DNA from: Alistipes sp.
GTDB taxonomy: Bacteria; Bacteroidota; Bacteroidia; Bacteroidales; Rikenellaceae
Length of the DNA stretch: 64,000 nt
NCBI GenBank assembly: GCA_020026335.1
Contig: JAHHQO010000008.1
Location: 49,828 to 113,827, forward strand
Direction of reading: 5' to 3'
Under the pieces are notes generated by a model. The model saw nothing but the letters and a program-made list of their open reading frames with translations. It was not told the origin of the DNA and did no database searches. The translations under genes and the position numbers were made by a program. Shown here in pieces: positions 16,795-25,684 of the stretch (the stretch's first letter is position 1; every line of letters begins with the position of its first letter).

Positions 16795-16825
16795 TTTGAA
16801 AATAAATTAAAAAGTGGTACATTTG
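16795..16825 (+). promoter_or_regulatory. Promoter of the purine operon
   Basis: TTTG at 16795-16798, 19 bases, then TACATTTG at 16818-16825: a full consensus match. Expected start is near 16831, leaving a leader of about 340 bases before purE. Confidence 0.78.
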
Positions 16826-16870
16826 TGTCATAATTTTTTTATTGCTAAAAAATCAGAGCAGTTGACCTCC

Positions 16871-16921
16871 ATCGGATATACATATTGCGTGAAACACGAC
16901 ATCGGATACCCTCTATCCGAT
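16871..16921 (+). promoter_or_regulatory. Duplicated arm and competing hairpins in the pur leader
   Basis: ATCGGATA occurs at 16871-16878 and again at 16901-16908. A single complement TATCCGAT lies at 16914-16921. The second copy forms a perfect 8-bp stem with a 5-base loop; the first copy could pair with the same arm and enclose it. This is the pattern expected of a two-state RNA. It does not match any riboswitch consensus I recognise. Confidence 0.5.
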
Positions 16922-16945
16922 TGTTATGATGCGCAGGCTGATATA

Positions 16946-17038
16946 ATGAAGGCTTATGCCGTGTATCGTCACCGATATTACGGGCATGGTAGATGCGTGC
17001 GTTTTTCGCAGCAGACTGCATACGGAATACTTATATAG
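16946..17038 (+). CDS. Putative leader peptide of the pur operon
   Basis: A 30-codon ORF starts ATG AAG GCT TAT and ends ..AYGILI-TAG. It is Tyr/Arg-rich in its first half (YRHRYY) and has no homologue I recognise. The stop codon is four bases before the 5' arm of the strong terminator at 17043, so a terminating ribosome would cover part of the stem. The same frame is open upstream to 16814, but the only ATG in the transcript in this frame is 16946. Expression is inferred from position alone; it could be a chance ORF in a regulatory RNA. Confidence 0.4.
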   Translation: MKAYAVYRHRYYGHGRCVRFSQQTAYGILI

Positions 17039-17042
17039 TAAT

Positions 17043-17086
17043 GGAACCGCCATAACTCGAAATGTTGTGGCGGTTTCTGTTTTTTT
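17043..17086 (+). terminator. Candidate pur operon attenuator
   Basis: A 14-bp stem (17043-17056 with 17064-17077, two or three G-T pairs, 7-base loop) is followed by TG and seven T residues. It lies between the operon promoter and purE, with 85 bases before the purE ATG, so it must be read through for any pur gene to be expressed from that promoter. It could also stop read-through from the pyr operon. Confidence 0.85.
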
Positions 17087-17171
17087 GTGGCAAGTTACCG
17101 GGATTTTGATTAACTTTAAGGGCGATTTACTAACCCCGATAAACGATAAACAATTTCTAAAAAATAGAACA

Positions 17172-17639
17172 ATGAGAGTAGGTGTCATAATGGGTTCGAT
17201 TAGCGATTACGAAGTGATGTCGGACGCCGTAAAAACATTGGAAGAGTTCGGAGTGGACTTTGAGAAACGTGTGGTGAGCGCACACCGTACCCCCGATTTG
17301 TTGTGTGAGTATGCCAAAACAGCCAAGGAGCGCGGTTTGGGTGTCATCATTGCCGGTGCAGGCGGTGCGGCACATCTTCCGGGCATGGTGGCTTCGATGA
17401 CCACACTGCCTGTGGTAGGTGTTCCCGTGAAGTCGAGAGCACTCAACGGTCTGGACTCCCTGCTTTCTATTGTTCAGATGCCGGGCGGTGTCCCCGTGGC
17501 TACCACCGCCATCAACGGAGCCAAGAATGCCGCTCTGATTGCCATCTCCATCCTCGCATTGCAGGACGAGATGCTGGCGCAGAAGCTCGCCGATTTCCGT
17601 GCCCGTCAGACTGCCGATGTACTCAAAATCGAATTGTAA
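17172..17639 (+). CDS. purE: N5-carboxyaminoimidazole ribonucleotide mutase
   Basis: 155 aa. It moves the carboxyl group of N5-CAIR (made by PurK) to give CAIR. The class I PurE pattern is seen in 'VGVIMGSISDYEVMSDAVKTL' at the N-terminus, 'VVSAHRTPDLL' near residue 37 (catalytic His), 'AGAGGAAHLPGMVAS' and 'QMPGGVPVATTAIN'. The ATG at 17172 begins MRVGVIMGS; the reading frame is open further upstream through the attenuator, but that extension has no PurE similarity. First gene of the operon; its stop codon shares a base with the purK start (TAATG). Confidence 0.96.
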   Translation: MRVGVIMGSISDYEVMSDAVKTLEEFGVDFEKRVVSAHRTPDLLCEYAKTAKERGLGVIIAGAGGAAHLPGMVASMTTLPVVGVPVKSRALNGLDSLLSIVQMPGGVPVATTAINGAKNAALIAISILALQDEMLAQKLADFRARQTADVLKIEL

Positions 17640-18733
17640 TGAAGAAGATTGGTATCATAGGCGGTGGCCAGCTGGGACTGATGATTGCCCAGGAGGCGCA
17701 CAAGTTGGGTGCCGAGGTCATCACCCTCGACCCCGGAGCCGATGCTCCTGCCTTCAAGTTCAGTGACGAGCACATCGTGGCTGCCTTCGATGACGGAGCT
17801 GCGGTGGAGGAGCTGTGTCGCAGAAGCGATGTGGTGACCTACGAGTTTGAGAATGTCCCCGGTGAGATTCTCATTCCTCTGGTCGAGAAGTACAACATTC
17901 CGCAGGGCTACAAACCCCTCTACGATTCGCAGGACCGCCTGCGCGAGAAGGACAACGCACGACAGAACGGATTTCAAACCCCGAAATATAAGGCTGTGAA
18001 CGATGAGAAGTCGCTGCGCGAAGCGGTGGCCGAAATCGGTATTCCGAGTGTGCTGAAGACCCGCACACTGGGCTATGACGGTCACGGTCAGCTGGTTATC
18101 AAGTCGGAGGAGGACATCGCCAAGGCGGTGGATATGCTCTCCGTACCCTGTATTTTGGAGGAGTTCATTCGTTTCGACTACGAGGTGAGTCTGGTGATGG
18201 TGTCCGACGGTGAGAAGACCGTTACCTTCCCCGTGGGTCGCAATATCCACTGTGACGGTATCCTCGACCTGTGCATCGTTCCCGTGAAGGAGGCGAAAGC
18301 CGAGTTGCTGGAGCGTATGAAGCAGACCGGCGAGGCCTTCATGAAGGCGTGTGGCTACCGCGGTATTCTGGCCGTGGAGCTGTTCGTCAAGGGTGACGAG
18401 TTCTACTTCAACGAGATGGCACCCCGTCCCCACAATTCGGGACACTACACCATCGAGGGCTGCACGACCAACCAGTTCCGCGAGTTGTCGCGCTTCCTGC
18501 TGGATATGCCTTTGGAGGAGCCGCGTCTGGTGGCACCTACCATCATGAAGAATATCCTGGGTCAGGATTTGGAGGCTGCCGAGCGTGTCGAGGCAGAGCA
18601 CCCCGACAAGGTCTATGTCCACCTCTATGGCAAGACCGAGAGTCGTCCCAAGCGTAAGATGGGACACATCACCTTCGTGGGTATGACCCCCGATGAGTAT
18701 GAGGCGCAATACGCCGCACGATTTGTAAAATAA
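17639..18733 (+). CDS. purK: N5-carboxyaminoimidazole ribonucleotide synthase
   Basis: 364 aa ATP-grasp enzyme that carboxylates AIR with bicarbonate and ATP. The N-terminal Rossmann-like 'KIGIIGGGQLGLMIAQEAHKLG' and the central 'SVLKTRTLGYDGHGQ' are typical. 'FNEMAPRPHNSGHYTIEGCTTNQFRE' near residue 260 is the PurK active-site signature. It is paired with purE, as expected for the two-step bacterial route, and is followed 17 bases later by purL. Confidence 0.96.
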   Translation: MKKIGIIGGGQLGLMIAQEAHKLGAEVITLDPGADAPAFKFSDEHIVAAFDDGAAVEELCRRSDVVTYEFENVPGEILIPLVEKYNIPQGYKPLYDSQDRLREKDNARQNGFQTPKYKAVNDEKSLREAVAEIGIPSVLKTRTLGYDGHGQLVIKSEEDIAKAVDMLSVPCILEEFIRFDYEVSLVMVSDGEKTVTFPVGRNIHCDGILDLCIVPVKEAKAELLERMKQTGEAFMKACGYRGILAVELFVKGDEFYFNEMAPRPHNSGHYTIEGCTTNQFRELSRFLLDMPLEEPRLVAPTIMKNILGQDLEAAERVEAEHPDKVYVHLYGKTESRPKRKMGHITFVGMTPDEYEAQYAARFVK

Positions 18734-18750
18734 GTGAACCGCAATAATAT

Positions 18751-21700
18751 ATGAAGAATTACCGCATCTTTGTTGAGAAACTTCCGCGCTTTCAGGTCGA
18801 AGCCGAAAGCCTGCGAAGTGAGTTGAATACCAATTTGGGCCTCTCGATTGCGTCATTGAGACTGCTGAATGTCTATGACCTGTTCGGATTTTCGGAGGAG
18901 CTGTTGGAGAAGAGCCGCTATTCGGTCTTCGGTGAGGTCGTTACCGATACGGTGAACGATACGTGTGACTACGAGGGCAAGAAGTTCATTGCCGTGGAGT
19001 TCCTGCCCGGTCAGTTTGACCAGCGTGCCGCTTCGGCAGTGGATTGTGTGAAGCTCATCGATCCCTCGGCCGATGTACGCATCCGCTCTTCGAAGCTGTT
19101 GATTTTCGATGAGAATGTCTCGGAGGAGGATTTGAAGAAGATTCGCCACTACTATATCAATGCCGTGGAGTCGAGAGAGAAGGACCTCTCGCAGCTCAAC
19201 GACATGGAGCAGGCCGAGGTGAAGCCCGTAGCCGTGCTGGAAGGCTTCACAAAGATGAAGGAAGAGGAGCTGGAGCCCTACTGCAAGAAGATGGGTCTGG
19301 CGATGAATGCCGACGACCTGAGAGAGGTGGTCAAGTATTTCAAGGCGGAGGGTCGTGAGCCCTTCGAGACGGAGCTTCGCATTCTGGATACCTACTGGAG
19401 CGACCACTGCCGTCACACCACCTTCACCACCGAGTTGGAGGGCATCACCGTTGAGGATTCGTTCGTGAAGGACGAAATCGAGGATTCGGTAGCCCTCTAT
19501 CTGAAGATTCGCCGCGAGTTGGGTCGCGAGCACAAGAGCCTCTGTCTGATGGATATGGCCACCATCGGTGCGCGTTATCTGCGTCAGCGCGGCCTGCTGG
19601 ACGACTTGGAGGTGAGCGACGAGAACAACGCCTGCTCGGTATTCGTTGACATCGACGTGGACGGCAAACCCGAGAAGTGGCTGTTGCAGTTCAAGAACGA
19701 AACCCACAACCACCCCACGGAAATCGAGCCTTTCGGTGGGGCATCGACCTGTCTGGGCGGTGCCATCCGTGACCCGTTGTCGGGACGAAGCTATGTATAT
19801 CAGGCCATGCGTGTGACCGGTGCCGGTAACATCTACCATAAGATTGAGGATACTTTGGAGGGCAAGTTGCCGCAGAGTGTCATCTCGAAGAAGGCGGCTG
19901 CCGGTTATTCGAGCTATGGTAACCAGATTGGTCTGGCCACTACCCACGTGCGTGAGATTTACCACGACGACTATGTGGCAAAGCGTTTGGAGGTAGGTGC
20001 CGTTGTCGGTGCCGTGAAGGCCGAGAACGTACGCCGCGAGAAGCCCGAGGCAGGCGACAAGATTATCATGTTGGGCGGCCGCACAGGTCGTGACGGTATC
20101 GGCGGTGCTACCGGTTCGTCGAAGGAGCACAACGAGAAGTCGTTGGAGACCTGCGGCAGCGAGGTGCAGAAGGGTAACGCTCCCGAGGAGCGCAAGCTGG
20201 AGCGTCTGTTCCGCCGTCCCGAGGTCACCCGTCTGATTAAGAAGTCGAATGACTTTGGTGCAGGTGGTGTGAGTGTGGCTATCGGCGAGTTGGCCGACGG
20301 TCTGGACATCTACCTCGACCGCGTGAAGACCAAGTATAGCGGTCTGAACTCTACGGAGCTGGCCATCAGCGAATCGCAGGAGCGTATGTCGGTGGTTGTC
20401 GAGGCCAAGGACGTGGAGGAGTTCATGGGCTACTGCCGCGAGGAGAACATCGAGGCCGTATTGGTAGCCGATGTGACCGACACCGCACGAATGAGAATGT
20501 ATAACGGAGGTAAGCTGGTCGTTGACCTGAGCCGCGAGTTCATCGACTCGGCAGGTGCAAAGCACTACGCCGAGGCATGCATCGGCAAGGTCGAGGAGCG
20601 CAATCCCTTCGTAAGAAATATCGAGGGCAAGACCCTCACAGAGAAGGTGGAGAACAACCTCAAGGACCGCAACGTGTTGTCGCAGCGCGGCCTTATCGAG
20701 ATGTTCGACTCTACCATCGGTCGTTCGACCGTGCTGATGCCCTTCGGCGGACGCACACAGCGCAGCGAGACACAGGTATCTGTTCAGAAGCTGCCCGTCG
20801 ACGGCTACACCGACACCGCCAGCATCATGGCCTTCGGTTACAACCCCTTCATCGCTTCGTGGAGTCCCTACCACGGTGCCGCTTACTCGGTGGTGGAAGC
20901 TGCCGCCAAGGTGGTTGCCGCAGGTGCCCGCTTCGACAAGATGCGCTACTCTTATCAGGAGTACTTCGAGCGCATGACACGCGATGCCAAGTCGTGGGGT
21001 AAGCCTCTGAGCGCACTGCTCGGTGCTTTGAAGATGCAGGTGGAGCTGGGTCTTCCCTCCATCGGAGGTAAGGACTCGATGTCGGGTACTTTCCAGGACA
21101 TCAACGTGCCTCCCATGCTGATGGCCTTCGGTATCACCACCGTTGATGCCAACACCGTGATTTCAACCGACTTCAAGGGCGCAGGTCACCACCTCTATCT
21201 GGTGCGCCACACCGCCAAGGAAAACTATATGCCCGATACGGCACAGTTGAAAAAGAACTTCACCTATGTGAGCGACCTCATCGAGCAGGGCAAGGTAATG
21301 TCGGCATGGGCCATCGGATTTGGTGGTGTTGCCGAGGCTCTGGCCAAGATGGCGTTCGGTAACGAGGTGGGTGCGAAGGTGAACCTCTCGGAGGAGCAGT
21401 TGTTCGAATATGCCTACGGTTCTATCCTCGTGGAGACTGCCGAGACATTGGATTTCGAGGCTGCCGAGCTGGTGGGTGAGACCATCGCCGAGAAGGTACT
21501 CAATGTCAATGGCGAGAGCATCTCGCTCGACGAGCTTTACAAGGCCAACACCGAGCTCTTCGCCACGGTTTACCGCGACAAGGGCGACAACAAGGCCGAG
21601 GTGATGACCTCGGAGGGTGTTGTCCGCAAGTTCACCTATCCCCACGAGGCGGTGCAGACTCCCAAGGTCTACATCCCCGTATTCCCCGGAACAAACTGTG

Positions 21701-22458
21701 ATTACGATACCGCCAAGGCCTTCCGCAAGGCAGGTGCCGAGGTGGAGATGAGCGTGCTGTGCAACATCGAGGCGGACGATATCCACCGTTCGATTGCTCT
21801 GATGAAGGAGCACATCAGCAAGTGCCACATCTTCGTGCTCAGTGGTGGTTTCTCGGCAGGTGACGAGCCTGACGGAAGTGCCAAGTTCATCGTCAATGTG
21901 CTGAACAGCGAGCCCGTCAAGGAGGAGATTCACGCGCTGATTGACCGCGGCGGTCTGATTTTGGGTATCTGTAACGGTTTCCAGGCCCTCGTCAAGTCGG
22001 GTCTGCTGCCCTACGGACGTTTGGGTATGGTCACCAAGGATTCGCCCACGCTGTTCCGTAACGACATCAACCGTCACATCTCGCAGATTGTGACCACACG
22101 TGTGGCTTCGGTGGCTTCGCCCTGGCTCTCGTCGTTCCATGTGGGCGACCTCCACTCGATTGCCGTCAGCCACGGTGAGGGTAAGTTCGTTGTCGACCGC
22201 AAGTTCGCCGAGGAGCTCTTCACCAACGGTCAGGTGGCATTCCAGTATGCCGATGCCGAGGGTAACCCCACTGTCGAGGCTCCCTTCAACCCCAACGGTT
22301 CGTCATTCGCCATCGAGGGTATCGTGTCGAAGAACGGTCAGATTTTGGGTAAGATGGGCCACACCGAGCGTTGGGAGAACAATCTGTTCAAAAACATCGC
22401 CGGCGAGAAACGCCAGTCGCTCTTTGAAAATGCAGTCAATTATTTCCGCAAGAAATAA
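18751..22458 (+). CDS. purL: Phosphoribosylformylglycinamidine synthase, large single-chain form
   Basis: 1235 aa, combining the PurS-like, PurL synthase and PurQ glutaminase parts in one chain, as in Proteobacteria and most Bacteroidales. It converts FGAR to FGAM using ATP and glutamine. 'LDTYWSDHCRHTTF' near residue 211 and 'NETHNHPTEIEPFGGASTCLGGAIRDPLSGRS' around 320 mark the synthase half. The C-terminal glutaminase keeps its nucleophile: 'LILGICNGFQAL' with Cys1074, and 'VSHGEGKF' with its His and Glu partners. This contrasts with CarA and NadE in the same window. It is followed after 9 bases by the EEP-family gene. Confidence 0.97.
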   Translation: MKNYRIFVEKLPRFQVEAESLRSELNTNLGLSIASLRLLNVYDLFGFSEELLEKSRYSVFGEVVTDTVNDTCDYEGKKFIAVEFLPGQFDQRAASAVDCVKLIDPSADVRIRSSKLLIFDENVSEEDLKKIRHYYINAVESREKDLSQLNDMEQAEVKPVAVLEGFTKMKEEELEPYCKKMGLAMNADDLREVVKYFKAEGREPFETELRILDTYWSDHCRHTTFTTELEGITVEDSFVKDEIEDSVALYLKIRRELGREHKSLCLMDMATIGARYLRQRGLLDDLEVSDENNACSVFVDIDVDGKPEKWLLQFKNETHNHPTEIEPFGGASTCLGGAIRDPLSGRSYVYQAMRVTGAGNIYHKIEDTLEGKLPQSVISKKAAAGYSSYGNQIGLATTHVREIYHDDYVAKRLEVGAVVGAVKAENVRREKPEAGDKIIMLGGRTGRDGIGGATGSSKEHNEKSLETCGSEVQKGNAPEERKLERLFRRPEVTRLIKKSNDFGAGGVSVAIGELADGLDIYLDRVKTKYSGLNSTELAISESQERMSVVVEAKDVEEFMGYCREENIEAVLVADVTDTARMRMYNGGKLVVDLSREFIDSAGAKHYAEACIGKVEERNPFVRNIEGKTLTEKVENNLKDRNVLSQRGLIEMFDSTIGRSTVLMPFGGRTQRSETQVSVQKLPVDGYTDTASIMAFGYNPFIASWSPYHGAAYSVVEAAAKVVAAGARFDKMRYSYQEYFERMTRDAKSWGKPLSALLGALKMQVELGLPSIGGKDSMSGTFQDINVPPMLMAFGITTVDANTVISTDFKGAGHHLYLVRHTAKENYMPDTAQLKKNFTYVSDLIEQGKVMSAWAIGFGGVAEALAKMAFGNEVGAKVNLSEEQLFEYAYGSILVETAETLDFEAAELVGETIAEKVLNVNGESISLDELYKANTELFATVYRDKGDNKAEVMTSEGVVRKFTYPHEAVQTPKVYIPVFPGTNCDYDTAKAFRKAGAEVEMSVLCNIEADDIHRSIALMKEHISKCHIFVLSGGFSAGDEPDGSAKFIVNVLNSEPVKEEIHALIDRGGLILGICNGFQALVKSGLLPYGRLGMVTKDSPTLFRNDINRHISQIVTTRVASVASPWLSSFHVGDLHSIAVSHGEGKFVVDRKFAEELFTNGQVAFQYADAEGNPTVEAPFNPNGSSFAIEGIVSKNGQILGKMGHTERWENNLFKNIAGEKRQSLFENAVNYFRKK

Positions 22459-22467
22459 TCGAAGAAT

Positions 22468-23487
22468 ATGAAATTCAGACTCCTTTCCGCAGTCCTCATG
22501 CTGCTGGTGGCGATGATGCCCTGCGAGGTGTCGGCTTTCGGGCCCTCACCTCTAGACAAACGCCCCACGAGCGCACGAAAGGGTAAGGAGTTCAAGGTAA
22601 GAGTCCTCTACTGGAACATTCAGAACGGAATGTGGGCAGGTCAGGAGGACAATTACACGGCTTTTGTCGATTGGGTCAGGGGCAAGAATCCCGATATTTG
22701 CATCTGGTGCGAGGCCCAGACCCTCTACAAAACCGGAACCCACTTCGCCGCTTCGGCCGAGGAACGCTTCCTCCCCGAGGGGTGGGGGAAGTTGGCCAAA
22801 CGCTACGGTCACAAGTTCGTGAGCGTGGGACATAACCGTGACGGCTACCCGCAGGTCATCACTTCGCGTTTTCCGATTCGCGAGGAGGTGAAACTCAAGG
22901 GCTCGGAGCCGGACAGTGTGCTGATGCACGGCGGTCTGAAGACCACCATACGCCGCAAGGATATGACGCTTCATGTCGTTGCCCTGCACACCTTCCCCCA
23001 CGATTATTCGCCGCTCGCCACCGACCGCGAGGCCAGCCGCCAACTCCGTGAAGGCGATGGCTACCGTGTGCGTGAGGTCAAGTACATCTGCGACCACACC
23101 ATCGGCGAGGACATCGATGCCGGCCGACACTTCTGGCTCATGGCGGGCGACTTCAATGCCGTCTCGCGCCGTGACAAGGAGTTCTACCATATCGATGATG
23201 AGAGCAGCGCCTTTGCCGTTCACGACTACATCACCCGTCACACTTCCTATTGCGATGCCGTGGCGGAGTTCTACGCCGGAGAGCTGAAGCCGACACTTGC
23301 CCAACCGCAAAGAATCGACTTCGTGTACTGCACACAGGCACTCCTCGAACGTATGACCTCCATCGAGGTGGTGGACGACGATTACACGCATCCGGTGAAG
23401 GATGCCACACCCGATATCCATTTCTACCGACCGTCGGACCATTTGCCGATAGTGGTGGATTTCGATATGACGAATATTGAGAATTAA
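22468..23487 (+). CDS. Exported endonuclease/exonuclease/phosphatase (EEP) family protein
   Basis: 339 aa. The N-terminus (MKFRLLSAVLMLLVAMMPCEVSAFG) is a signal peptide, so the mature protein is periplasmic or extracellular. The EEP fold is shown by 'RVLYWNIQNGMW' (metal-binding N), 'DICIWCEAQTLYKT' (E), 'WLMAGDFNAVSRRD' near 225 (GDFN) and the final 'FYRPSDHLPIVVDF' (SDHxP catalytic Asp-His). Family members hydrolyse phosphodiesters in nucleic acids, sphingomyelin or inositol phosphates; the substrate cannot be deduced. It lies between purL and purC with short gaps (9 and 39 bases), and so is probably expressed with the purine operon. A role in scavenging extracellular nucleic acid or phosphate is a guess. 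Confidence 0.85.
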   Translation: MKFRLLSAVLMLLVAMMPCEVSAFGPSPLDKRPTSARKGKEFKVRVLYWNIQNGMWAGQEDNYTAFVDWVRGKNPDICIWCEAQTLYKTGTHFAASAEERFLPEGWGKLAKRYGHKFVSVGHNRDGYPQVITSRFPIREEVKLKGSEPDSVLMHGGLKTTIRRKDMTLHVVALHTFPHDYSPLATDREASRQLREGDGYRVREVKYICDHTIGEDIDAGRHFWLMAGDFNAVSRRDKEFYHIDDESSAFAVHDYITRHTSYCDAVAEFYAGELKPTLAQPQRIDFVYCTQALLERMTSIEVVDDDYTHPVKDATPDIHFYRPSDHLPIVVDFDMTNIEN

Positions 23488-23526
23488 GTTCCAAATATCT
23501 AATAATTTTTTTAATACCAAACTACC

Positions 23527-24243
23527 ATGAAACAGCTCGAAATGCTCTATGAGGGCAAAGCAAAACAGGTTTTCCGCACTGACGATCCCGACAAGATTAT
23601 TATCCACTACAAGGATGCAGCCACTGCTTTCAACAACATCAAGAAGGCAACCATCGATAATAAGGGTGTGCTGAACAACGCTATTTCGACTATTATTTTC
23701 AAGGAGTTGCAGAAGGCCGGTGTGAAGACTCACTACATCGAGACCATCAACGACCGCGACCAGATTTGCCGCAAGGTGAACATCATTCCTCTGGAGGTTA
23801 TCGTTCGTAACATCATCGCAGGCTCAATGGCACAGCGTCTGGGTATCGAGGAAGGTACCGTTCCCGGCAATGTCATCTACGACATCTGCTACAAGAAGGA
23901 CGAGCTGGGTGACCCCCTCATCAACGACCATCACGCCGTAGCTCTGGGTGCTGCCACCTATGACGAGCTGAAGGAGATTTACGCCATGACTGCCAAGATT
24001 AACGAGGTATTGAAGGCGCTGTTCCTGAAGATGAACATCCGTCTTGTAGACTTCAAGATTGAGTTTGGTAAGACCATGGACGGCGAAATCGTATTGGCTG
24101 ACGAGGTTTCACCCGACACTTGCCGTCTGTGGGATGTTGACACCAATGAGAAGCTCGACAAGGACCGTTTCCGTCGTGACCTGGGTAAGGTTCGCGAGGC
24201 ATACGAGGAGATTCTGTCACGTCTTGAGAAAATTACAAAATAA
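23527..24243 (+). CDS. purC: SAICAR synthetase
   Basis: 238 aa, standard bacterial length. It joins CAIR and aspartate with ATP to give SAICAR. 'MLYEGKAKQVFRTDDPD' at the N-terminus is the ATP-binding loop, 'VEVIVRNIIAGSMAQRLGIEEG' pattern lies near residue 98, and 'LADEVSPDTCRLWD' near residue 195 is the second PurC signature. Sixth gene of the pur operon by position; purF follows after 5 bases. Confidence 0.96.
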   Translation: MKQLEMLYEGKAKQVFRTDDPDKIIIHYKDAATAFNNIKKATIDNKGVLNNAISTIIFKELQKAGVKTHYIETINDRDQICRKVNIIPLEVIVRNIIAGSMAQRLGIEEGTVPGNVIYDICYKKDELGDPLINDHHAVALGAATYDELKEIYAMTAKINEVLKALFLKMNIRLVDFKIEFGKTMDGEIVLADEVSPDTCRLWDVDTNEKLDKDRFRRDLGKVREAYEEILSRLEKITK

Positions 24244-24248
24244 GCACT

Positions 24249-25646
24249 ATGAATACAATCACCGACAGAGAGTTGCACGAGGAGTGTGGCGTTTTCGGTG
24301 TCTATGGATTGGCTAATGCTTCCACCCTCACTTACTACGGTCTGCACGCGTTGCAGCACCGTGGTCAGGAGGGCTGTGGCATTGTCAGTGTCGATGACGA
24401 AGGTAGTTTCCACCGCACCAAGGGTGCGGGTCTGGTAACAGAGGTTTTCAACGAGTCGAACCTCTCTCCGCTGGAGGGTAAGATGGCCATCGGCCATGTG
24501 TTGTACTCCTCGGGTGGCGTGGGTGGCACGGAGAATGTCCAGCCTCTGTTGTTCCGTCACAATACGGGCGATTTCGCTCTGGCCAACAACGGAAGTATCC
24601 TCAACTCGCACCTCATGCGCGAGTATCTGGAGAAGAAAGGCAGCCTTTTTCACTCGACTACCGATGCCGAAGTATTGGCTCATCTGATTAAGAAGGAGAC
24701 CAAATTCCACGACCGTCCGCGTATCTACTCGATTATCGAGGCTCTCAATATGTTGGAAGGCGCGTTCTCTTGTGTCATCATGACCTCCAACCGTATTTAC
24801 GCCTGCCGTGACAAGTTCGGTTTCCACCCCCTCACCATCGGTAAGTTGGGCGAGGGATATATCGTCACCAGCGAGACTTGTGCCCTCGATATTCTGGGTG
24901 CGGAGGTCGTGCGTGACATCGAACCCGGTGAGATTGTGACCATCGACGACAAGGGTATCCGTTCGACACTCTACTCGCAGTTCAAGCACTACAAAATGTG
25001 CTCGATGGAGTACATCTACTTCGCACGTCCCGACAGCGACATCGAGGGCTGCAACGTGCACGCTTATCGCAAGATGTCGGGCCGTCTGTTGTGGGAGGAG
25101 GCTCCTGCCGATGCCGACATCGTGGTGGGTGTTCCCGACTCGAGCCTCAGTGCCGCCATGGGTTATGCCGAGGCGAGCGGTCTTCCCTACGAGATGGGTC
25201 TCATCAAGAACAAATACATCGGCCGTACCTTCATTCAGCCCTCGCAGGAGTTGCGTGAGAAGGGTGTGAGAATGAAACTCTCGGCTGTGAGAACCATCGT
25301 CAAGGGCAAGCGCGTGGCACTCATCGACGACTCTATCGTCCGCGGTACCACATCGTTGCGTATCGTGAAGATGTTGCGCGAGGCCGGAGCTACGGAGGTT
25401 CATGTGCGTATTGCATCACCCACGATGATTGCGCCCTGCTACTACGGTGTCGATACCTCGACCCGCAAGGAGCTGATTTCGGCACGTATGGATGTCGAAG
25501 GTGTGCGCAAGGCCATCGGATGCGACTCGCTGGCTTTCCTCTCGGAGGAGGCACTCTTCAAGGCGGGCAACCGCAAGGAGCTGTGTACGGCTTGTTTCAC
25601 GGGCCACTATCCCACACCGCTCTATCACGAGGAGGAAGAAAAGTAG
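24249..25646 (+). CDS. purF: Amidophosphoribosyltransferase
   Basis: 465 aa. It makes phosphoribosylamine from PRPP and glutamine, the first committed step of purine synthesis. The N-terminal Ntn glutaminase keeps its nucleophile Cys13 in 'HEECGVFGVYG', implying removal of a 12-residue propeptide as in B. subtilis-type PurF. The PRPP-binding motif 'VALIDDSIVRGTTSLRIVKML' is near residue 357. The segment 'KNKYIGRTFIQPSQELRE' is typical. C-terminal cysteines of the Fe-S binding sort ('CYYGVDTST', 'ELCTACFTG') suggest the [4Fe-4S] cluster type. It is likely to be subject to feedback by AMP and GMP, as in the family. Confidence 0.96.
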   Translation: MNTITDRELHEECGVFGVYGLANASTLTYYGLHALQHRGQEGCGIVSVDDEGSFHRTKGAGLVTEVFNESNLSPLEGKMAIGHVLYSSGGVGGTENVQPLLFRHNTGDFALANNGSILNSHLMREYLEKKGSLFHSTTDAEVLAHLIKKETKFHDRPRIYSIIEALNMLEGAFSCVIMTSNRIYACRDKFGFHPLTIGKLGEGYIVTSETCALDILGAEVVRDIEPGEIVTIDDKGIRSTLYSQFKHYKMCSMEYIYFARPDSDIEGCNVHAYRKMSGRLLWEEAPADADIVVGVPDSSLSAAMGYAEASGLPYEMGLIKNKYIGRTFIQPSQELREKGVRMKLSAVRTIVKGKRVALIDDSIVRGTTSLRIVKMLREAGATEVHVRIASPTMIAPCYYGVDTSTRKELISARMDVEGVRKAIGCDSLAFLSEEALFKAGNRKELCTACFTGHYPTPLYHEEEEK

Positions 25647-25684
25647 AAAATTTAATTTGATAAACAACCTTAAACTTTAGTTTT

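Noticed and set aside
16814..16945. Longer version of the pur leader ORF from GTG at 16814
   Set aside because: The start lies inside the promoter, upstream of the predicted transcription start; the only ATG in this frame within the transcript is at 16946.
16826..17042. Known purine, ZTP, PRPP or THF riboswitch in the pur leader
   Set aside because: I looked for the conserved cores of these classes and did not find them; only a comparison with Rfam could settle it.
16956..17171. In-frame N-terminal extension of purE through the attenuator
   Set aside because: The added 72 residues have no similarity to PurE, would require translating a strong terminator hairpin, and the family start MRVGVIMGS is at 17172.
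18853..20874. Long minus-strand frame opposite purL
   Set aside because: Same antisense codon-bias effect; purL on the plus strand is complete with all motifs.
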